From positions 1 through 46,454 of the forward strand of contig CAIRYQ010000095.1 in the NCBI GenBank assembly GCA_903882875.1: 46,454 bases of DNA, written 5' to 3'. Source of the DNA: an uncultured Spartobacteria bacterium (GTDB taxonomy: Bacteria > Verrucomicrobiota > Verrucomicrobiia > Chthoniobacterales > Chthoniobacteraceae). How positions within the stretch are numbered: the stretch's first letter is position 1; each line of letters starts with the position of its first letter. The position numbers were made by a program, and so were the translations under genes. Positions 25,238-34,290 of the stretch are shown here, one piece after another. The notes beneath the pieces are model-generated. The model was not told where the DNA came from. It searched no databases and worked only from the letters and a program-made list of their open reading frames with translations.

Positions 25238-26161
25238 CTAGAACTTTCTGGCGAGCCAGTCGTACGGGAAAAGATTCCCTGGGCAGTCCGTCGGCCACTG
25301 CGGCGGGTTGATGTTCTTGTGCGCGCGCACTTCCGCGGGGTGGCCTTGGATTTTTCCGACGCGATGCCGGAGATACGCGATGAGTTCGGTGAGCGCGGCC
25401 TTCTGATTCTCTCCGACATATTGCACATTGAAATCCCCAACGAGACAGATCCCGATCGCTATGTTGTTCAGGTAGTCGCTGTGGACGTGTCCGCCCTGAA
25501 GCTGCCGGTGCCAGCGGTTGCCAATTTCGATCGCGCCGTCCCTCGTCGAGGTGCCGTTGCCGATCACGAAATGATACGCGAGGCCGTTCACCATGTGCCG
25601 CACGTTGCGGTGGTAGTGCTCGAATGCCGCCGCATTTCCCTGCCGCGTGCCGCTGTTGTGGACGACGATGTAGCGCCAACGCCCGCGGGAGACGGGTGCG
25701 CGATCAATGTCACGGCGCACCGCAGCGGTGAGATAGCGGTAGCTCGTACCACCGCCGCTTCCGCCGAAAAGGCGCGACCATGCGCTCGGCGGCTTCGGCG
25801 TCGGCGTGCGCTCCTCGTCGGCAATGCCCACCGCGCTCTCGCGCACGATGATGTTCGGGCGCGGCGGCGGCGGAGTCGCCTCCAGAACTGGAATCGGCGT
25901 GGGACGCGGCGTGGGTTCGGGAGTCGGGTGCACGACCGGCGCGGGCGTCGCGTGGGGCGGCGGCTTTTCGCCGATGGGGGTGGCGTGCGGCTTGGGCTTC
26001 GGCCCCGGCTCGCCCGAAGGCGTGTAGGGGATCGTCGTCATCTCCTCGCGCGCCTTCAGAAATGCGCGGCGCTTTTCCTCCTCCGAAAGCGGCTGCTGCG
26101 CCGGAAGACGGAAAACGATGATGCAGATCAGGACGAGGAAAATTACTGAGCGGTGGCGCAC
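25238..26161 (-). CDS. N-acetylmuramoyl-L-alanine amidase, Amidase_2 type, membrane-anchored
   Basis: 307 residues from GTG 26161, chosen for the AGGA ribosome site and the resulting signal/anchor HRSVIFLVLICIIVFRL; a TTG at 26197 is the alternative. A long Pro/Thr-rich linker (about 45-125) can span part of the periplasm or wall. The catalytic domain (about 150-300) has zinc ligands His in YIVVHNS and His in YHFVIGNG, HVHSDYLNNIAIGICLVGDF, and Cys in PTDCPG where the third ligand lies in Amidase_2 enzymes. It cleaves the sugar-peptide bond of peptidoglycan. It is divergent from trpF with an 80-bp gap. Confidence 0.87.
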   Translation of the reverse strand: MRHRSVIFLVLICIIVFRLPAQQPLSEEEKRRAFLKAREEMTTIPYTPSGEPGPKPKPHATPIGEKPPPHATPAPVVHPTPEPTPRPTPIPVLEATPPPPRPNIIVRESAVGIADEERTPTPKPPSAWSRLFGGSGGGTSYRYLTAAVRRDIDRAPVSRGRWRYIVVHNSGTRQGNAAAFEHYHRNVRHMVNGLAYHFVIGNGTSTRDGAIEIGNRWHRQLQGGHVHSDYLNNIAIGICLVGDFNVQYVGENQKAALTELIAYLRHRVGKIQGHPAEVRAHKNINPPQWPTDCPGNLFPYDWLARKF

Positions 26162-26241
26162 GAAAGCGCATCCTACCGGGCGCGCGCAGAGCGGCAAGCA
26201 TTGCGATGACGCGCGACGGAAGTTTTTGCCCGCGCACCGCG

Positions 26242-26913
26242 ATGCCCTATGCTGCCGCCGTGAAACTCAAACTGCCGGCCGACCGCGCCGCCGTGAAAAT
26301 CTGCGGCATCACGAACCGCGACGACGCGCTCGCCGCCGTGGACGCCGGTGCGGATCTGCTCGGCTTCAACACCTGGCTCGGCACGAAGCGATTCGTGGAC
26401 ATCGCGCGAAACGCAGACTGGATCGGCGCGCTGCCTCGCACCGTGATCCGCGTCGCGCTGCTCGTGAATGCGACTCCCGTGGAGGCGGGGCGCGTCGCGG
26501 CATTTGAATTCGTGGACGCGCTTCAATTCCACGGCGACGAGGACGCCGCGTTCTGCCGCACGGCCGCGGGACTCGGAAAGCCGATCATCAGGGCGCTGCG
26601 CGCGAAGGATCGCGCCGCCATTGCGCACGCGGAGGATTTTTCCACGCCGCACATTTTGCTCGATGCGCATGTGCCCGGCGAATTCGGCGGCACGGGCGCC
26701 CACGTGGATCTCGCACTGGCGGGTGAATTCAAACGGGCGCATCCGGCGATCACGCTGTGGCTCGCAGGCGGCCTCACGCCGGAAAATGTCGCGGACGCGG
26801 TGCGTGCGGTGCGGCCTGCGGTGGTGGACGTCTCCAGCGGTGTGGAATCCACGCCCGGCGGCAAGGACGCGGCGAAAATGCGCGCGTTTGTGCAGGCCGC
26901 GAGGCGGGCGTGA
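26242..26913 (+). CDS. trpF: phosphoribosylanthranilate isomerase
   Basis: 223 residues from ATG 26242; GTG 26260 is possible. A (beta/alpha)8 barrel with catalytic Cys in VKICGITN, ALQFHGDED (the VQLHG motif), general-acid Asp in LLDAHVPG, phosphate loop GGTGAHVD, LAGGLTPENV, and VDVSSGVESTPGGKD. It converts N-(5-phosphoribosyl)anthranilate to CdRP in tryptophan synthesis. No other trp gene is near, so it is a solitary trpF. It is 87 bp upstream of the secretin gene on the same strand. Confidence 0.94.
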   Translation: MPYAAAVKLKLPADRAAVKICGITNRDDALAAVDAGADLLGFNTWLGTKRFVDIARNADWIGALPRTVIRVALLVNATPVEAGRVAAFEFVDALQFHGDEDAAFCRTAAGLGKPIIRALRAKDRAAIAHAEDFSTPHILLDAHVPGEFGGTGAHVDLALAGEFKRAHPAITLWLAGGLTPENVADAVRAVRPAVVDVSSGVESTPGGKDAAKMRAFVQAARRA

Positions 26914-27000
26914 CGTTGACGACTCCGTTTCACCGCGGGGCCGCGGGATGCCGCGTTGCAAGGGATTGGCCCACGTTGTGCTTTGGAGTGGCAACGACTC

Positions 27001-28791
27001 ATGAAAATCTCAGCCCTCGCCCTCGCCAAACTCCACCGCACGCTCGGTGCGCTCATCGTCTCGGTGAGCACATCGCTCGCGCAGAGCACCAACCCGCCGC
27101 CCGCCGCGCCGCCCGTGCCTTTTGCACCGCCGACGGTCGCGCCGATCGAAGCGCCTTCCGTCCCCAGCTTACCCACGAAGCCCGGCAACACAGCGTCCGG
27201 CCCACTCGTCCCAGCGCCGATCGAGCCGCCCATCCAGACTCCCGGCACGGTTCCCGGCACCACGCCCGGCGTCGTGCCTCAGGTGCCCGCCGATCCGAGT
27301 GCCACGCCCGTTGCTCCGGGTGCCGGCACCACACCCGGCACGCTGGACATCGGCGGCTCGCGCGTGAGCGAATTTCAGGGCGATGATGTGTCGCTCGTCC
27401 TGCGCACACTCGCGAGACAGGCGAAGATGAACGTCGTCGTGAGCGCCGCCGTGACAGGCCTGATCACGTTGCGCGTGGAGAACAAGACGCCGGCCGAAGT
27501 CATCCGCATCATCTGCCAGGCAAACGGCCTGACCATGGACGAGATGGAGAGTGTCGTTTACATCAAGACCGTGGCGGAAAAGGCAAAGGAACCCACGGAA
27601 TCGCTCCAATACACGTTCAGCTACGCGAAGGCCACCGACGTCGCGCCGCTGCTCAAGTCGCAGCTCACTGCCGGCGAAGCACCGCAGACGGATGTCCGCA
27701 CGAACACGATTTTTTTCCGCGAGGGAAAGACCAATGCGGAGAAGATCATGAAGTTTCTCCAGCACATTGATTCGCCGACCAAGCAGGTGATGATTGAGGC
27801 GCGTCTCGTGGAGGTGAATGCGAATCCGAAGCAGAGCTATGGCATCAACTGGGGCGGGGTGGTGGGCAGCGCGGCCTCACCGATGACGGTGAAATACGGC
27901 GGCTCAGTGCCCACTGTAGCCGGTAGTGGCAATATCACGCAAACGCAAGGCTCATACGGACTCACCGACTTCCTAAAGAATGGGGCCAAGGCCTCCAGTG
28001 TCGTGAACGGTGTAGCCGGGCAGTTTTCAATCCTCTCCATCCAACAGATGGCACTGACCATGCAATTTCTCAATGAGGACAGTGACGCGGAGTTCCTTGC
28101 GAACCCGCGCATCGTTGCCGCGAACAATGAGAAGGCGACCATCAAAATCACCCGCAACCAGCCGGTGCCGCAGTTGAACTTCAACGAGCAGACCGCGCAG
28201 GCCGTTTTCGGCGGATTCCAAGACAAGGAATTTGGCAACACGCTGGCGGTGACGCCGCAGATCAACAAGGATCAGTTTGTCACGATCAAAGTGCAGCCGG
28301 AAATCAGCAACAAGGTCGGTGATTCCACATTCACCTTCAGCGGCGCGACCGTGGCCAGCCCGATCATTGACAAGCGCACGTTCGACTCAAACGTGCTCAT
28401 CAAGAGCGGCGACACGCTGGCCATCGGCGGCCTCCTGCAGGACGAACTGTCCAAGACAGCCAACAAGGTGCCGCTCATGGGCGACATCCCGCTTTTCGGC
28501 AAAATGTTTCAGAGCAAGCAGAACGTACGGACCAAACGCAACCTGCTAGTCTTCGTGACTCCGACCATCATCAAGCCCGGCTACGGCACCGGCCTCGAAA
28601 ACCAGATCAGCGGACTGAAGAACAGCGGCAATGAATTCGCCGATCCAAACGGCTGGAGAAACAACGCCCGCGGCGCCTCGGTGAAGAAAAAGGCCGACAA
28701 GCCCGTCGCTGCAGAATACCCCGCGCCGAACAGCCCGAGCATCAATAACGCCTCCGCACGTTACAAGGCGAACGTCGCACCGCTCGAATAG
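27001..28791 (+). CDS. type IV pilus/type II secretin (PilQ/GspD family)
   Basis: 596 residues from ATG 27001. A signal peptide (1-28, ending SLAQS) is followed by a long Pro/Thr/Gly-rich linker (31-115). An STN/N0-type domain lies at about 122-190 (VSEFQGDDVSLVLRTLARQA), then an N1-type domain at 202-258 (LQYTFSYAKATDVAPLLKSQ), then the secretin domain with VMIEARLVEVN at 263-273 and the C-terminal gate motif VPLMGDIPLFGKMF at about 489. It forms the outer-membrane pore for the pilus whose motors are encoded at 4973-11745. It is short for PilQ; the single N1 domain and absence of AMIN domains are visible. A strong terminator follows. Confidence 0.9.
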   Translation: MKISALALAKLHRTLGALIVSVSTSLAQSTNPPPAAPPVPFAPPTVAPIEAPSVPSLPTKPGNTASGPLVPAPIEPPIQTPGTVPGTTPGVVPQVPADPSATPVAPGAGTTPGTLDIGGSRVSEFQGDDVSLVLRTLARQAKMNVVVSAAVTGLITLRVENKTPAEVIRIICQANGLTMDEMESVVYIKTVAEKAKEPTESLQYTFSYAKATDVAPLLKSQLTAGEAPQTDVRTNTIFFREGKTNAEKIMKFLQHIDSPTKQVMIEARLVEVNANPKQSYGINWGGVVGSAASPMTVKYGGSVPTVAGSGNITQTQGSYGLTDFLKNGAKASSVVNGVAGQFSILSIQQMALTMQFLNEDSDAEFLANPRIVAANNEKATIKITRNQPVPQLNFNEQTAQAVFGGFQDKEFGNTLAVTPQINKDQFVTIKVQPEISNKVGDSTFTFSGATVASPIIDKRTFDSNVLIKSGDTLAIGGLLQDELSKTANKVPLMGDIPLFGKMFQSKQNVRTKRNLLVFVTPTIIKPGYGTGLENQISGLKNSGNEFADPNGWRNNARGASVKKKADKPVAAEYPAPNSPSINNASARYKANVAPLE

Positions 28792-28818
28792 ACGGAAAGC
28801 AAAACCCTCAAATCACCG

Positions 28819-28853
28819 GACGCCGACCAGCGATGGTCGGCGTCTTTTTTTTT
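28819..28853 (+). terminator. Rho-independent terminator of the secretin gene
   Basis: A perfect 11-bp stem (GACGCCGACCA at 28819-28829, TGGTCGGCGTC at 28834-28844) with a GCGA tetraloop, followed by nine T residues. Textbook intrinsic terminator on the plus strand. Confidence 0.95.
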
Positions 28854-28857
28854 CCTG

Positions 28858-29166
28858 CTATGCCTCCGCCACACGGCGGAGATACGGGAAGGAATACAGC
28901 CCTGTCGCGTGCCCGTCGCCCCATGTGAGCTGGAGCGCATAGCCGCCGACAAACTGCCAGCCGCGCAACTCAAAGCTCGCAGCCGTGTGGCTCACCTCCG
29001 GCGGCACCACGCGACCGAGCGCGTCCGGTTCGCCGCAACATGCCGCGCATGGGCACGCCTCGCGGAGCTTCTGCAAAGGAAGATAGGATTCGCGCGCATC
29101 GCTCCACGCGATGGCGATCTCCGTGCCGATCACGGCGATGTTCACAGGGTGCAGGCGTTCAGGCAT
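28858..29166 (-). CDS. DUF971 (GBBH-like N-terminal) protein
   Basis: 102 residues. The family signature is complete: LREACPCAACCGE with clustered cysteines near 35-46 and the C-terminal YSFPYLR. DUF971 is the small domain also found at the N-terminus of gamma-butyrobetaine hydroxylase and often next to Mrp/ApbC Fe-S proteins; the cysteines suggest metal binding, but the function is not established. It converges on the secretin terminator. Confidence 0.88.
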   Translation of the reverse strand: MPERLHPVNIAVIGTEIAIAWSDARESYLPLQKLREACPCAACCGEPDALGRVVPPEVSHTAASFELRGWQFVGGYALQLTWGDGHATGLYSFPYLRRVAEA

Positions 29167-29167
29167 T

Positions 29168-29327
29168 GTGAATGACGAGTGGCGGGTGGCGCGTGGCGTG
29201 GCAAGTGATTACGGGATGCGCTCGGCGAAATGCTTTCCACGCATATCGGGCATTCTCGATCCGCGCATCCTCCGCAACCGGTGGGCAACGCTTGCCACGC
29301 CCTCGTCACTCGTCACTCGTCACTCCT
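29168..29327. repeat. GAGTGACGAGTGAC-type short repeat, inverted pair
   Basis: GAATGACGAGTGGC near 29169-29184 is mirrored by three tandem GTCACTC units at about 29305-29327 (reverse complement GAGTGACGAGTGACGAGTGAC). The right copy runs into the 3' end of the yggS gene and supplies its last codons (VTSDE, stop). Such heptameric GAGTGAC repeats look like a dispersed intergenic family. Confidence 0.55.
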
Positions 29328-30058
29328 GCCGGACGCCACGTCTTCCCGCTGCGTTCGCCGAAAATCGCCGTACCCACGCGCACCATCGTCGCCCCTTCCT
29401 CGATCGCCACGGCGAAATCCCCGCTCATCCCCATGGAGAGCTGCGGCAGCGAAATGCGGCACTCACGCTCCAACTGATCGCGCAGTCCGCGCAGCGCGAC
29501 AAAAAACCTGCGCGCCATCTCCGCACGCGGCTGCGGCGGCGGGATGCACATCAGGCCCGCGATCGTCAGCCGTTTCAGCGCAAGCAGCTCCTCGATCTGC
29601 GTGCGGAGCTGCTCCGGCGAAAATCCGAACTTCGTCCCCTCCCCAGCCACATTCACCTCCAGCAGCACATGCGGCAGTGCACCGTCCTCCGCCGCGACGC
29701 GCTCGATGTCGCGCGCGGTCTCCAGCGAATCCACGCCGTGAAACAATTCAAACAGCGGCAGCGCGTGCCGGATCTTGTTCCGCTGAAGATGACCGATGAA
29801 ATGCCAGCGCGCGCGGCCTGGCACGAGCGGGATTTTCGCCCGCGCCTCCTGCACCCGGCTCTCGCCGAAGACACACTGCCCCGCCGCCAGCACCGCGCCC
29901 ACGGCTTCCGGCGGATGCGTCTTGGAAACGGCGACCAGCGTGATGTCGCCCGCGTCGCGTCCGGCGCGCACAGCGGCTTCGGCGATCTTTTCCCGCACCG
30001 CCGCGAGCCGTCCCTCGATGGACGGTGCAGGCTCATGGTTTTCGGCGCTCGGATTCAT
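29306..30058 (-). CDS. YggS/PLPBP family pyridoxal-phosphate homeostasis protein
   Basis: 250 residues, ATG 30058. A PLP-binding alanine-racemase-like barrel with the Lys Schiff-base site in LVAVSKTHPPEAV, FGESRVQEARAK, WHFIGHLQRNK (family signature) and LSMGMSGDFAVAIEEGAT with GTAIFGER at the end. These proteins buffer PLP and maintain amino-acid pools. The C-terminus is formed by the GAGTGAC repeat at 29306-29327. It is divergent from the MTA phosphorylase gene (104-bp gap). Confidence 0.93.
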   Translation of the reverse strand: MNPSAENHEPAPSIEGRLAAVREKIAEAAVRAGRDAGDITLVAVSKTHPPEAVGAVLAAGQCVFGESRVQEARAKIPLVPGRARWHFIGHLQRNKIRHALPLFELFHGVDSLETARDIERVAAEDGALPHVLLEVNVAGEGTKFGFSPEQLRTQIEELLALKRLTIAGLMCIPPPQPRAEMARRFFVALRGLRDQLERECRISLPQLSMGMSGDFAVAIEEGATMVRVGTAIFGERSGKTWRPAGVTSDE

Positions 30059-30162
30059 GATCGCATTTTGTTGCCGGAGCAGTTTTCAAAATGCACGGAG
30101 ATTCACGCGGGCGCGCAACTCCCTGCTTCACGCGCCACACCCGCGTCTGCTTTGCTCGGCGC

Positions 30163-31026
30163 ATGTCAGAACCAGCACACATCGGGATCATCGGCGGCAG
30201 CGGCCTGTACCAGATTGACGGCCTCACGGACATCACCGAGCACCGCATCGAGACGCCGTTCGGTGCGCCCTCGGACGCAATCATCGGCGGCAGGCTCGCG
30301 GGACGGCAGGTATTTTTCCTCCCGCGCCACGCACGCGGCCACCGCATCCTGCCGCACGAATTGCCGCACCGCGCGAACATCTGGGCGCTGCGCTCGCTCG
30401 GTGTGCGCTTCGTGGTCTGCGTCACCGCCGTCGGATCCTTGCAGGAAAAATACGCGCCGGAGGATGTCGTGCTGCCCTCGCAATTTTTCGACCGCACGAG
30501 CCAGATCCACACCTTCTTCGGCGGCGGGATCGTTGCTCACGTCGCATTTGCGGATCCGATTTCGGAGTCGCTGCGCGCGATTCTTTTCCGCGAGGCAAAG
30601 TCTGCCGGATGCCGCGTCCACGACGGCGGAACCTATGTGAACATGGATGGCCCGCAGTTCAGCACACGCGCCGAAAGCGAGACGAACCGCAAGCTCGGCT
30701 TCGATGTGATCGGCATGACGAATCTCGCCGAGGCAAAGCTCTGCCGCGAGGCCGAGATCGCGATGGCCACGCTCGCGATGATCACCGACTACGACTGCTG
30801 GAAGCTCGACGAGGAACCCGTGACCTCCGACGCCGTGATCGCACATCTCACCGCAAACGCCACACGCGCAAAAAGCATCATCGCACGCGCCATTCCGCAC
30901 ATTCCGGAAGAGGCGATCTGGCCTGAGCATCGCGCGCTCGACAGTGCGCTCGTCACCAGCCGCAGCCTTTGGCCTGCCGAGACCTCCGCAAAGCTGCGCC
31001 CGATTCTGGGACGCTTCCTCGCCTGA
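30163..31026 (+). CDS. mtnP: S-methyl-5'-thioadenosine phosphorylase
   Basis: 287 residues from ATG 30163 (MSEPAHIGIIGGSGLY), the usual start. Family motifs: PRHARGHRILPHELPHRANI (phosphate and MTA loop), TAVGSLQ, DGGTYVNMDGPQFSTRAES, EIAMATLAMITDYDCW. TDYDCW favours MTA phosphorylase over purine nucleoside phosphorylase. It cleaves methylthioadenosine to adenine and methylthioribose-1-phosphate in methionine salvage. An in-frame extension to 30091 is rejected. Confidence 0.95.
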   Translation: MSEPAHIGIIGGSGLYQIDGLTDITEHRIETPFGAPSDAIIGGRLAGRQVFFLPRHARGHRILPHELPHRANIWALRSLGVRFVVCVTAVGSLQEKYAPEDVVLPSQFFDRTSQIHTFFGGGIVAHVAFADPISESLRAILFREAKSAGCRVHDGGTYVNMDGPQFSTRAESETNRKLGFDVIGMTNLAEAKLCREAEIAMATLAMITDYDCWKLDEEPVTSDAVIAHLTANATRAKSIIARAIPHIPEEAIWPEHRALDSALVTSRSLWPAETSAKLRPILGRFLA

Positions 31027-31104
31027 GCCGAGCCGCAGCACTGGCAAACAACCGCACTGGCGCGGTTGAAACTTTTCACCGCACCCGGTAGAACTTTGCA
31101 CGCC

Positions 31105-31854
31105 GTGGCGGAACCCAAACTCGACACCCTCCAATCCATCGAACTTGCCGAGGGCGTGCAAATCCTCCTGCGTCCCGCAGGGCCGCTGCCGCGCGCGTGG
31201 GCGCTGCTCGTGGACATGCTGCTCGTCGGCGTCTTCTTCATCGCGGAACTGCTGCTCATGCTGCTGCTCTCGCAAGTGATGGGGATCTACACGGGCCTCG
31301 GTACATCGCTGCTGCTCGTGTTCATCACGTACTGGGGCTATTTCATCCTCTACGAAGTGCTGCGCAACGGGCAGACGCCGGGCAAAAAAATGATGGGCCT
31401 GCGCGTCGTCCGCACATCCGGTGAACGCGTCGGATGGGGCGCTTCGTTCCTGCGAAACCTCGTGCGCTTCGGCGACATGATGCCGCTGCTGCCGCAGTGG
31501 CAACTCTGGGTGCTGGCCGTGGGATTTTATTTTTTCGGCGTCGCGTCGTGCCTCGTCACGCGGCGCTTCCAGCGGCTCGGCGATCTCGTGGCGGACACGG
31601 TCGTCGTGTACACGCGCGAGGAATTCCTCGAAGGCGTCACACGGCTGCGCGAAGGCGTGACTCCCGCCGCACCGCCGATGGTGCTCACGCGCGAGGAGCA
31701 AATGGCGTTCATCCAGTTCAGCGAACGTGCCTCTTCGTGGAGCGACTCGCGCAAAGAGGAAATGGTCGCGCCGCTCGCGCCGCTGCTCGGCGTGCGCGGG
31801 CGCGAGTGCGTGGTGCGCGCGCTGGCCGTGGGCATGTGGCTCCGTGAATCATGA
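31105..31854 (+). CDS. RDD-family membrane protein
   Basis: 249 residues from GTG 31105; TTG at 31096 or 31066 are alternatives, so the start is uncertain. RDD hallmarks: RAWALLVDMLLVG (first helix with Arg and Asp), a second TM helix (TSLLLVFITYWGYFILYEVL), then NGQTPGKKMMGLRVVR and a third hydrophobic segment with FQRLGDLVADTVVVY. The C-terminal 80 residues are soluble. RDD proteins are inner-membrane proteins of poorly known function. It opens the envelope operon and its TGA overlaps the SpoIIM-like ATG by 4 bp. Confidence 0.85.
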   Translation: MAEPKLDTLQSIELAEGVQILLRPAGPLPRAWALLVDMLLVGVFFIAELLLMLLLSQVMGIYTGLGTSLLLVFITYWGYFILYEVLRNGQTPGKKMMGLRVVRTSGERVGWGASFLRNLVRFGDMMPLLPQWQLWVLAVGFYFFGVASCLVTRRFQRLGDLVADTVVVYTREEFLEGVTRLREGVTPAAPPMVLTREEQMAFIQFSERASSWSDSRKEEMVAPLAPLLGVRGRECVVRALAVGMWLRES

Positions 31855-32819
31855 AGCCGACTGCATTCGAGGAAAAAAACGATGAGTCGTGGCGTGAACT
31901 CGAGACTGCGCTTGCAGCCCTCGATCGCGGCAAGCACATCGAGGACGCGGCGCGCGTGCCGCAGCTTTTCCGGCAAGTGTGCGGCGACCTCGCGCTCGCG
32001 CAACACCGCATGTACGGGCGGCGATTGTGCGAGCGGCTGAATGTGCTCGTCATCGGCGCCTACCAGCATCTCGGCGCGGCGGCGCGGCGCGGCTCCGGTG
32101 CGTTCGTGCGCTTTTTTGCGTCCACTTTTCCGCGCGCGGTACGAAGGGAAAAAGGTGTCGTCTCGCTGTGCCTCGCGCTGTTCTTTGTGCCGTTTATCGC
32201 GTTCATCACGGCGGCGTATTTCGAGCCCAAGTGGATTTTCGCACTGTTGCCGCCCGAGGCGCAGGCGCAGATGGACGCGATGTATGGGAAGGACTCAATG
32301 GAGGATTTCGTGCGCGACAAGTTCGGCTCGAGCTTCGCGATGTTCGGGTTCTACATCATCAACAATGTCAGCATCCACTTCCGCATTTTCGCGAGCGGCG
32401 TGATGCTCGGCGCGGGCGCGGTGTACGGGCTCGGCTACCAGGGGATCTTTCTCGGCGCGATGTTCGGCTACGTCCACACGTCGGGGAATCTGCACCGGCT
32501 CTACACCTTTTGCGCCAGCCATTCGTCCTTTGAACTGTTCGGCTTCATCCTCGGCGCGGCGGCGGGCGTACGCATCGGTCTCGCACTCGTGCATCCGGGC
32601 AGGCTGCCGCGCGTCGCAGCGATGCGCGAGGCGGGGAAACGAGCGCTGCCCGTGCTGCTCGGCAGCACGATGATGCTCGTGGGCGCGGCGGTGATCGAGG
32701 GCTTCTGGTCCGGCTCGTCGGTGGCCGCGTGGATGAAACACACCGTTGGAATCCTCGGCTGGGTGCTGTTCGCGGTGTATTTCATTTTCGCGGGAAGGAG
32801 GACGGCGGATGAAGCTTGA
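31851..32819 (+). CDS. SpoIIM (stage II sporulation protein M/DUF95) family membrane protein
   Basis: 322 residues. A soluble N-terminal helical region (1-95) is followed by about five TM helices (VSLCLALFFVPFIAFITAAY; FGFYIINNVSIHFRIFASGV; YQGIFLGAMFGY; FELFGFILGAAAGVRIGLAL; two more at the C-terminus). NNVSIHFRIFASGVMLGAG is the SpoIIM core motif. It occurs in non-sporulating bacteria in just this operon context. It overlaps the upstream gene by 4 bp (ATGA) and the downstream gene by 11 bp, so translation is probably coupled. Confidence 0.88.
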   Translation: MKPTAFEEKNDESWRELETALAALDRGKHIEDAARVPQLFRQVCGDLALAQHRMYGRRLCERLNVLVIGAYQHLGAAARRGSGAFVRFFASTFPRAVRREKGVVSLCLALFFVPFIAFITAAYFEPKWIFALLPPEAQAQMDAMYGKDSMEDFVRDKFGSSFAMFGFYIINNVSIHFRIFASGVMLGAGAVYGLGYQGIFLGAMFGYVHTSGNLHRLYTFCASHSSFELFGFILGAAAGVRIGLALVHPGRLPRVAAMREAGKRALPVLLGSTMMLVGAAVIEGFWSGSSVAAWMKHTVGILGWVLFAVYFIFAGRRTADEA

Positions 32820-34290
32820 GGATGTGACCGCGCAACTGCGTCCGCGCGGATCGTGGGAATCCGTGGACCTCGGATTCGCGATGACGCGACGCCATTTTCC
32901 GCTGCTGCTCTCGTCGTGGGCGCTCACCGTCGTGCCGCTGTGGGCGCTGCTGCTGCTCACTTCACGCTGGGTGCCGGTTGGCTGGGTGCTGCTCGCGATC
33001 TGGTGGCTGAAGCCCGTGTACGATCGCGTGCCGCTCTTCATCCTCAGCCGCTCGCTCTTCGGCGCGGCACCGAAATTGCGTGACGTGCTGCGCGCGTGGC
33101 CGGGGATGGTCGTGCGGCGGCTGCCGTGGCTGCTCGTCGCGCGCGCACCGTGGTGGATCGCGGGCCCGGCATTTTCATGGGCGCGTCCGCTGCTGCTGCC
33201 TGCGATCGATCTCGAAGGGCAGCGCGGCGCGGCGTGGAAGGCGCGGCGCACCGTGCTGCTGCGGCAGGCGGGCGGCACCGCGCTCTCGCTGCTCGTGCTG
33301 TGCGGGCTCTACGAGACGATCCTCGTCTTTGCGCTGCTCACGCTCGGCAGCCAGCTCGCGGCGGATCCGCTCGGCGCGTTCGAGCTGGGCGACGCATTTG
33401 TCGAGGCCGTGTTCCGCCACGGGCAGATCGCGCCGTGGCTCGAGTGGTGCCTGATCGGCGGCTACCTTGCGGCGATGACGCTCGTCGAGCTGTTCTACGT
33501 CGGCGGCGGCTTCGGGCTCTACCTGAACAGCCGCACGACCCTCGAAGGCTGGGACGTGGAGCTTGCATTCCGCCGCCTCGCACGGCGGCTCGGAAAAGCC
33601 GCGGCAATCCTCGCCGCCGCCCTGCTGCCGCTGTGCTGCACGGCCGGCGCACGGGCGGCGGATGCAAAACCGACGGCGAATCTTTCGCCCGAGGCGCAGG
33701 CGATCAGTGACGTCCTCTCGCACGAGGATTTCAAAGTCCACGAGCGCGAGACGACGGACTGGGAGCGGGACGGCAGCGAGCCCACTCCTGGCATCGGTGC
33801 CGCGGGCTGGTTCGAGGCGCTGGGCAACGTGCTTTTCTATGCGGTCATCGCCGGCGGGTGCGTGTTGCTCGGGTGGCTCATCTGGAAAAACCGCGAGTTT
33901 TTCACACGCGGAGAACGCGCAGGAAAGAACACCCCGAAAGGCCCGCGCACGGTGATGGGAATGGACGTCGCGCCGGATTCGCTGCCGGACGACATCGCCT
34001 CCGCTGCGCGCGCGCGATGGGAAACCGGCGATGCGCGCGGCGCACTGAGCCTGCTCTACCGCGGCGCGCTGAGCTGGCTCATCCACGCCGCGCACGCGCC
34101 TGTCCGCGACGGCGACACGGAGGGCGACTGCCTGCGCCACGCGGGAGCGATCACCGAGCAGGTGCGGCGCGAATATTTTACCATGCTCACCGGACAATGG
34201 GTCACGGTCGCGTACGCGCAGCGCGCACCCGCGGTGCTCGAGGTCGAGCGGCTGCTCGGCTCGTGGCCGTTTGCGGAGGGAGGGAAATGA
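32809..34290 (+). CDS. multi-pass membrane protein with C-terminal DUF4129 domain
   Basis: 493 residues from ATG 32809. Several TM helices in the first 250 residues (FPLLLSSWALTVVPLWALLL; LSLLVLCGLYETILVFALLT; WCLIGGYLAAMTLVELFYVG), a segment beginning AAILAAALLPLCCTAGARA, another TM helix near 345 (VLFYAVIAGGCVLLGWLIW), and a cytoplasmic DUF4129 domain (about 395-490: ARARWETGDARGALSLLYRG, ending VLEVERLLGSWPF). DUF4129 proteins accompany MoxR/DUF58 operons and transglutaminase-like proteins. It overlaps both neighbours (11 bp upstream, 4 bp downstream). Confidence 0.85.
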   Translation: MKLEDVTAQLRPRGSWESVDLGFAMTRRHFPLLLSSWALTVVPLWALLLLTSRWVPVGWVLLAIWWLKPVYDRVPLFILSRSLFGAAPKLRDVLRAWPGMVVRRLPWLLVARAPWWIAGPAFSWARPLLLPAIDLEGQRGAAWKARRTVLLRQAGGTALSLLVLCGLYETILVFALLTLGSQLAADPLGAFELGDAFVEAVFRHGQIAPWLEWCLIGGYLAAMTLVELFYVGGGFGLYLNSRTTLEGWDVELAFRRLARRLGKAAAILAAALLPLCCTAGARAADAKPTANLSPEAQAISDVLSHEDFKVHERETTDWERDGSEPTPGIGAAGWFEALGNVLFYAVIAGGCVLLGWLIWKNREFFTRGERAGKNTPKGPRTVMGMDVAPDSLPDDIASAARARWETGDARGALSLLYRGALSWLIHAAHAPVRDGDTEGDCLRHAGAITEQVRREYFTMLTGQWVTVAYAQRAPAVLEVERLLGSWPFAEGGK

